This document shows, in pieces, positions 58,546-64,000 of a stretch of DNA of 64,000 bases. Within the stretch, counting starts at the first letter, position 1. Each line of letters opens with the position of its first letter. A program made the position numbers and the translations under genes. Under the pieces are notes generated by a model. That model was not told the origin of the DNA and searched no databases. It was given only the letters and a program-made list of their open reading frames with translations. The DNA is taken from assembly GCA_002205965.3 (NCBI GenBank), contig NADL03000594.1:2294001-2358000 (forward strand), read 5' to 3'. This DNA is from Kappaphycus alvarezii (Eukaryota; Rhodophyta; Florideophyceae; Gigartinales; Solieriaceae).

Positions 58546-60430
58546 TGCTGGAGAGGGAGAAGATGCGATAAGCGGTTTAAACGGGAGTGACACGCTGTTG
58601 AGAGAGGGAAACTAGAGTGAAGACGTCATGACGACGGCAGTATCTTATACAATTGAGCCAAGACATAGAGATGTGGCAGGAGATATGAGACTTGAGCCAA
58701 GGTGTCAGGGATTAACACGTGGGTTAAGGAAAGACCGATGTGCATTGCATTCAGTCGGGGCAGCTCTTGGTTTTGTGAAGCTTTAGTTGCTGTGTCGTCC
58801 CTGGATTTACGTGTTTGTTTCCGCGTGGCATGAATACGAAATCGGGCACTGCAGGATGGGAGAGATTGTAACGGGAGTCATCGGGATGAAACATGGGCCC
58901 TTGGGAGATGAGTGATTAGTAGGAATTTGAGAGGGGACGATGAATGGCCTCGCAGCGATGGGGCCCTGAAATGGGTGGTGGAACTCTTGTCAATAAATGA
59001 TAAATGCTGGAGTTGGGAAAGGGACCGGGCTGTCGGTCAGGATCGGTGACACAAGTCTGCAAGGGAGTTGCAGGGAGAGTGGGTTGGGCAATAGTGAGTT
59101 TGCAAGGGCAGGAATATGTGCCATGGCCTTATTGTGCGTTTCGATGGGACTGCAGAAAGAAAAGGAGGCTTGCGAGGACGAGGACCATTGCGAGGAATTA
59201 GTGCGGACTGTGCGCAGGGTGGCTGGTTATGGTTTGTAGTGGGGTGGAAGACAAACCAGATGGTTGAAGTATCTGTTGAGGGTAAGAGGAGGATCAAGGG
59301 CAGGAGGTGCATGGATAGCAAATACCAGGGCAGAGGGCCCGTGGCGTTGTATGGCATGGGCAGGGATGTCTAAAAACGAGGAAAGTACAGCCGTTTTCGG
59401 AATGGCGGCGGTCCTCGTCGGGCGTGATGTGGCGTGTGTGGGGGACGTTTCGAGTGATGGCATTGAGAATGTCGAGGATGAGGGGCAGGAGCAATGTGCA
59501 TGGGGCACAGGCGGGATCGTGGACCCTTATTTGTCAGGTGCGGTGGCGGACAAGGGTTGCATGTTGTGGCATGCTGGGATTGCATACGAGGTTGAGAGGG
59601 TTGTGGTGATGGCCGATGGTTATGTGGCGCGTTCGGGGTCGTGGAGTGTTGGGGGCGGTGAGGTAGGATGTGTGGATAAGATATGTTGAGGTTTTGACAT
59701 CGAATGAGTGTGAAGCGGTTTGTGTGCTGGGTTTATGAACGGTTGCGGGACTTAGTGTGAGGAAAAGGTCGGGAATAGGTATTGGGGGATTGATTTTGAG
59801 GAATTGGTTGTGGAAGGTTGGGGATGTGTGGTAGATGAGTCGCAGCGAGTTGGAATAGTATCGGAGCATGTAGTGCGAAATTCGGTAGCGCAAGTTCTCT
59901 CTGTTGATAGTGCAGCTGCAGGAGTGGTGTATAGCGGTGATATCTGTGGGGGCAGATATGATTGGCTGTAGTAGGGTGAGAGGGGAAAAGAAGGGAAGCT
60001 TCCTGAAAGATAGGAAGATGACCTTGCTGATTGGTTCAGTATGTATGGTTGAGTAACGTAGCAGATGATATCTTTGCAACGCCTCTCGTTGTTGAACATG
60101 CAAACATGCAGTTTCTGCATGCAGTTTTGAATGGACGGATTTGAAGAAACATCATGGGTGTGTGATCATCTCTCAAGCTGGGTGCATGCAACACGACAGA
60201 ACGGCGTAAGCCTTTGGCGCATGCCGTTGGCGATGGCCATGATACGGGTTCCAGTGGACATTACAGGTGGCGATCAAACATGTCGCAAACACTCCACATG
60301 ATGCATATGGACGATCAAGTCAATCCCGTAATATCTCCCGGCAAGAAAAAGGCGCGCCACTGATGATGCTCCCCGACGACTTGATTCAACAATGCGTCAA
60401 CGATTATCGCCATTCCTCAGTAGAAAGTAT
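58546..60430. other. Intergenic 1.9 kb; strand-skewed open frames, no gene recognised
   Basis: A CRE-like gacgtcatgac lies at about 58622-58632, 80 bp upstream of the SOD ATG, and might be regulatory. From 59000 to 60110 the + strand is G-rich and the - strand C-rich, as seen on the coding strands of neighbouring genes. It holds overlapping frames up to 189 codons (59534-60103, -) and 141 codons (59264-59689, +). A possible signal-peptide start MVLVLASLLFFLQSHRNAQ occurs on - near 59190 but meets a stop. None has a known motif. An unrecognised gene, perhaps with introns, is possible. Confidence 0.35.
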
Positions 60431-60436
60431 TTATTG

Positions 60437-60469
60437 TGCTGTACGCATGCACAGTACTGCTACAGTATA
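60437..60469. promoter_or_regulatory. ACAGT-type repeats upstream of the hydrolase gene
   Basis: gctgtacg, acagtactg and tacagtat occur within about 33 bp, roughly 150-180 bp before the ATG at 60618. They belong to the same motif group as the clusters upstream of APC10, the snRNP gene and phosphofructokinase. Confidence 0.4.
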
Positions 60470-60617
60470 TTAAGCGTGCCCCATAACCAGCACCCGCCCC
60501 GCAGCCCGGTTACACAGCCTTTTCCCACAAGCCAACCACGTGACACATCCCCTTCCTTCCACCCTCCTCACCAAGCAGCCCACTCCATCACCACCAAATC
60601 CCCGCGATCGCACAACC

Positions 60618-61673
60618 ATGACCGCTCAATCACTCGCTCTCCATCCAAAGTGGGCACACCCCATCATTCACGCACAACGCGCCCTAGTCAACCATCACAA
60701 CCCCACGCTAAACCTAACCGAATTACGCGTACCGTCACCCTCCTCTCCCACCTGCTCCTTAAACGTTCTCAAGGCCACGAACCCCTCGCACACCATCCAC
60801 CCCTCCTCAGTGCTCGTACTGCTTCATGGTTGGGGTGCCGGACTAGCGGTATACTCACGCGTCCTAACTGCACTATGCCATGAATTTTCCGCCGTATATG
60901 CAGTAGATTTACCTGGAATGGGTGCGTCCTCTCGGAAACCATTCCCACGTCAAGCGTCTGTTAGTAAGAGTGTCGAGTATTTCATGGATGATTTAGACGG
61001 CTTATACGCTTGGTTTCAAAGGAATGATACAGAGTTTCGGGAGGCTGTGCAACGACATATCGGAGCACATTCGATGGGTGCGTATGTGACGGTGGAATGG
61101 CTGTTGACAAGGAGAGGGCGATTTGGAAATGTTGTGTTGGTGTCGCCGGTGGGGGTGCCGGAAGGCCCGCAGCAAGTTGGGGTGAGGGGGATGGGACGGG
61201 TGGTGCGTGGTTTGGTGGGATATTTATGGAGGAAAGGGTTTACGCCGCAGTCTGTTTTGAGGAGGTTACCGGTTGGTATGGCGAGACGTGCGGTGCAGAG
61301 GTATGTGGAGGCGAGGTTTACAGAGGGGATCGCAGAGGTGGAGAAAGAGTTGATGGTGGAATACTTTTTGAGGGTGTCAAAGGCAAAGGGAGAGGGGGAA
61401 AAGGCGTTGGGGGGCTTGTTGAAGCCGGGTGTGTGGGCAAAAGTGCCGTTGGAAGGCAGAGTGGAGGCGCTGGAAGGGACGGTGAGCTTTGTGTATGGGG
61501 AAAAGGATTGGATGGATTGGAGGGTCGGGAGGAGAATTGTTGAACGGATGGGGGAGAGAGCGTGGTTGGGTAGGGTGAGTGGAGCTGATCATAATGTGTT
61601 TGTGGATAACCCCAAGGAATTTGCGGTGATTTTTGTAGAGGCTTGTCGAAGGAGTGAGGAAAGGCTGGGGTGA
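60618..61673 (+). CDS. Alpha/beta hydrolase, ABHD4/ABHD5 (CGI-58)-like
   Basis: 351 codons from the first in-frame ATG (60618); single exon. The fold is clear: oxyanion-hole motif LLHGWGAG (68-74), VYAVDLPGMGAS (93-104), nucleophile elbow IGAHSMGAY (148-156, Ser152), the acid probably in YGEKDWMD (Asp297), and catalytic His325 within DHNVFVD. H-x4-D (His325-Asp330) is the acyltransferase motif shared by the ABHD4/5 family, whose members act on lysophospholipids or N-acyl phospholipids or regulate lipid-droplet lipases. The elbow is A-H-S-M-G where most family members have Gly first, but the Ser is kept, unlike vertebrate ABHD5. The N-terminal 60 residues are a loosely conserved extension; no certain targeting signal is seen. 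The first third is C-rich and the rest G-rich at DNA level. ACAGT-type repeats lie upstream and two more groups lie 3' of the stop. Confidence 0.88.
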   Translation: MTAQSLALHPKWAHPIIHAQRALVNHHNPTLNLTELRVPSPSSPTCSLNVLKATNPSHTIHPSSVLVLLHGWGAGLAVYSRVLTALCHEFSAVYAVDLPGMGASSRKPFPRQASVSKSVEYFMDDLDGLYAWFQRNDTEFREAVQRHIGAHSMGAYVTVEWLLTRRGRFGNVVLVSPVGVPEGPQQVGVRGMGRVVRGLVGYLWRKGFTPQSVLRRLPVGMARRAVQRYVEARFTEGIAEVEKELMVEYFLRVSKAKGEGEKALGGLLKPGVWAKVPLEGRVEALEGTVSFVYGEKDWMDWRVGRRIVERMGERAWLGRVSGADHNVFVDNPKEFAVIFVEACRRSEERLG

Positions 61674-62218
61674 AATGGAAGACGGCGTGCTGTTGGTCAT
61701 TGTACCGTACAGTACAGTATATTGTTGAATATGAATCGCGAAGATTGTGTGGTGAGCTGTAATTTTTGATAGCGTGTATGGTAGCAAGTTGGAATCCTGT
61801 ACGCCATGGTTCGGCTTAATGAAGTACTGTAAATTAGTGTATTGTACAGTGCAGAATTTGGAGGCTTGTCGGGAAGGACAACTAGAACTGCTTACATCTC
61901 AAAGTGTCTTTTGACGACCATGCCAAAACGGATCTCGCCTTGCTCTACCCGTCGTTAACTCTGTTGCCAAGGTACAGCACATCTGTTGCAAGGGATAAGT
62001 TTCGCTATCTACAGGAGTCGAGTGTTGACGCCAACCGCACTCCTCGCACGCATGCCGGCTCCCGGCGGGGTCTAGTCTTCAACATGAGCAACCTGTAATC
62101 CCCTGTATGATTCTGTAATGCGCCCAGCCCTTATATTCAATGGAATAAATTTCTGTAAAGCACTGGTGAATGTTGCTAAATTTACGCCCAGAAACCCGTC
62201 GAATCGAATAAAAGATTG
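61674..62218. other. Spacer after the hydrolase gene with further ACAGT-type repeats
   Basis: Contains gtaccgtacagtacagtat at about 61702-61720, just after the hydrolase stop, and gtactgtaaatta / ttgtacagtgcag at about 61823-61854. No gene is recognised; the 64-codon frame at 61904-62098 has no ATG start or motif. Confidence 0.5.
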
Positions 62219-62266
62219 TCCAGTACAGCACAGTACAGTACAGCACTGTACCGAACAGTACTGTAG
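62219..62266. promoter_or_regulatory. ACAGT / GTACAGTAC cluster upstream of phosphofructokinase
   Basis: A run of direct and inverted ACAGT units (cagtacagcacagtacagt, then actgtaccgaacagtactgt) ends about 195 bp before the ATG at 62459. With the cluster upstream of APC10 this is the densest example. Confidence 0.45.
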
Positions 62267-62323
62267 TGATGGATGTAGAGCGTTTCATTGTCATTCCTTT
62301 TCCCATATTTTAAATCGTGAAAC

Positions 62324-62379
62324 CAAGTGATGAGAGAATATCTTCAAAAAGATTTAAACAGATATTCTCTCATCACTTG
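62324..62379. repeat. Perfect hairpin: two 20-bp arms, 16-base loop
   Basis: CAAGTGATGAGAGAATATCT at 62324-62343 is exactly complementary to 62360-62379. It ends 79 bp before the phosphofructokinase ATG, so it lies in the promoter or the 5' untranslated region. If transcribed it would form a strong stem-loop. A foldback element footprint is the alternative. Confidence 0.93.
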
Positions 62380-62458
62380 CCAACATTGTGTCGATACCCC
62401 TGTCCCTACCACATCCCCCTCACCTCAGCACCATCCTTTTTAAATCTCTCCTCCAAAA

Positions 62459-64000
62459 ATGACCGCCCTCCTCTTCGCCTCCCCCACATTTCCCCGTTTC
62501 CGCACTCGCCGCACCACCATACCAAAGCCCCACTCTGTAACCCTCTGCCTGGAACCCCGTCCAACCACCGCCACCGCCCCAATCACCAAATCCGCCTCCC
62601 ACGTTTCCAAACCCCCCACCTCTGACAACACATCAATCCAACCCCTCCCCACATACACACTCGTCCACGCGCCCCGTCTCACCGATTACCTCCCCGCACT
62701 CCCACATCAAGATTCCCTTCTTCTCAAATCCCGCCCCAGCAACACCTTTACCAACGACGGCGAAGTCGTCTTGGAAAATGTCTCCTTCGACGCCGCGGAT
62801 CCTGCCTTGCTCAACAAGCCTTTCCGTGCATTCCAAAAGGCGGGTCCCAGGACACAAAGCTACTATGCCAGCGGAGTTCGTGCCGCTATTGTTAGTTGTG
62901 GTGGCATTTGTCCAGGTATCAACTCGGTCATTCGTGAGTTGACCTTGTGTTTGTTTCAGTACAATGCCTCAAAGGTATTCGGCATTCGCCATGGCTATCG
63001 TGGGTTTTATGACTGCCATTGGACAGAGTTGACCCCGGACCTGGTTGAGAGTGTGCACAAGGTTGGCGGTAGTATGTTGGGAAGTAGCAGGGGCGGTTTC
63101 GATTTGGTGCGTATTGTCGATGCTATTGAGACCAGGAACATCGATCACGTGTACGTCATTGGGGGGGACGGCACCATTATGGGCTGCACCAAGATCTATC
63201 ATGAGATTCGGAGAAGAGGCCTGAAAATTGCCGTTGTTTCAGTTCCAAAGACCATCGACAATGACATCGCCATTATCGATCGCTCTTTCGGTGCGTACCT
63301 GTCTTTGCCAACTTTGATTTCTTCTTCCTCAAGTCAGTCGTGTGTCTAACTTGCTCTCTTTATACAATCCAAAATTTTGCAAAACGAGAAGGGTTCGAGA
63401 CCGCCGTCGATGAAGCTCAGCGGGCTATCAATGCCGCCTATGTCGAGGCCCACTCGTTTCCGGACTGCGTCGGTATCGTCAAGCTCAGTACGTACATCCC
63501 TTCTTTGCATTTTCATACGTGCCCCTTGCTTTTCTGTCTGCCTAACCATTCCCCAAATGTGATATTTGTGCGTTGAACACAAACGCAATGTGTAGTGGGT
63601 CGAAACTCGGGATTCATTGCTGCTTGGGCCGCCCTAGCATCGCGGGAAGTGGATTGCTGTCTTGTCCCCGAGGAACTTTTCGTGTTGCGGGGAAAGGGAG
63701 GCGTACTCGAGTACGTGGAAAATGTTGTGGACCGCAAGGGGTCGTGTGTCTTGGTCGTTGCAGAGGGCTCTGGCCTTGAAATGTACGGCCAGGTGGACAT
63801 CGGCCGACACATCTTGGCCGAAGTGAAGGATTACTTTGCGGGGAAAAACCGGGAGATTACCACCAAGTACCTTGATCCGTACGTGAATCCCTCTTTGTTT
63901 TCCGGGTATTTACGGTTTTCATGAGATGCATCCAGTGAGACTAACAGTTTACCTGTAACTCCCCTGTTGCGCTGTTTTTCGTGGGCACGATATGATTAGG
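62459..64000 (+). CDS. Plant-type ATP-dependent phosphofructokinase, 5' part, three introns
   Basis: Exons 62459-63290, 63392-63487, 63596-63878 and a fourth from 64000 on. Introns of 101, 108 and 121 bp have GTGCGT or GTACGT donors and AG acceptors, and the joins restore family motifs ([38 protein letters not shown]). The enzyme phosphorylates fructose 6-phosphate in glycolysis. Visible motifs: [16 protein letters not shown] (146-161), [10 protein letters not shown] (233-242) and VPKTIDNDI (262-270). GGDGT, where PPi-dependent enzymes have GGDD, together with PKTIDND, points to ATP as donor. Exon 3 has [12 protein letters not shown] and VLVVAEGSG as in the plant PFK group. The first 60 residues, rich in Ser, Thr, Pro and Arg with few acids, look like a plastid transit peptide (inference). 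The 3' end lies outside the window. A hairpin and an ACAGT cluster lie just upstream. Confidence 0.92.

Noticed and set aside
58546-58593. 16-codon extension of the SOD frame
   Set aside because: It starts at GTG, not ATG, and the downstream ATG gives an immediate signal peptide.
61097-61543. 148-codon Gly-rich frame overlapping the hydrolase gene
   Set aside because: Out-of-frame shadow of a G-rich coding sequence, without an ATG context of its own.
63291-63349. Frame continuing past exon 1 of phosphofructokinase to a stop at 63349
   Set aside because: This is read-through into intron 1; the family sequence resumes after the acceptor at 63391.
1-64000. CRISPR arrays, integrons, phage or bacterial operon features
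   Set aside because: No spaced direct repeats or bacterial gene signals; all recognisable genes are eukaryotic or eukaryotic transposons.

Overview
The window looks like nuclear DNA of a eukaryotic alga. My best guess is a florideophyte red alga of the Chondrus type, inferred from the style of the sequence and not demonstrated. The reasons are: compact genes with no or very short introns; a phosphofructokinase of the plant/algal type with a transit-peptide-like N terminus; genes for spliceosomal and anaphase-promoting-complex proteins; and large blocks of decayed transposable elements. There are no operons, Shine-Dalgarno sites, rRNA genes, convincing tRNAs or CRISPR arrays. Start codons were re-chosen as true ATGs where possible.

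Layout. 0.5-4.3 kb: a decayed PIF/Harbinger-like element (Myb-like gene on + converging on a DDE transposase on -) and a fragment of a second Harbinger transposase. 4.7-6.0 kb: Ty1/copia-like protease-integrase remnant. 9.7-11.0 kb: a further DDE transposase remnant. 12.4-13.3 kb: copia RT/RNase H remnant, next to an inverted duplication. 14-18 kb: nothing recognised except a long palindrome. 18.4-19.2 kb: the APC10/DOC1 gene (-). 19.7-20.5 kb: 3' end of a LINE with a restriction-like endonuclease. 20.9-24.4 kb: a decayed, apparently uncharacterised multi-domain repeat protein (-). 25.3-26.0 kb: an intact unknown ORF. 26.5-30.8 kb: a Ty3/gypsy chromovirus (-). 31.3-32.8 kb: a possible CACTA/TNP2-like remnant. 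32.8-45.6 kb: AT-rich sequence with no recognisable gene. 45.6-47.9 kb: copia-like gag-protease-integrase (+), abutting a second Harbinger pair (48.1-50.5 kb). 51.07-52.60 kb: a complete Tc1-type element with long inverted repeats and a TA duplication. 53.1-56.9 kb: a nearly full-length LINE (-).

The last 7 kb is ordinary gene space. It holds a U1A/U2B''-type snRNP protein (+), a secreted Cu/Zn superoxide dismutase (-), an alpha/beta hydrolase of the ABHD4/5 type (+), and the first three exons of a plant-type ATP-phosphofructokinase (+) that runs off the window end.

The host genes are unrelated housekeeping genes and do not form a pathway. What links four of the five is a cluster of ACAGT / GTACAGTAC-type repeats about 75-270 bp upstream of the ATG. 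The same repeat flanks the large LINE on both sides. That repeat, the uncharacterised 3.5-kb repeat family, the APC10 insertion and the hairpin just upstream of phosphofructokinase are the most interesting signals here.
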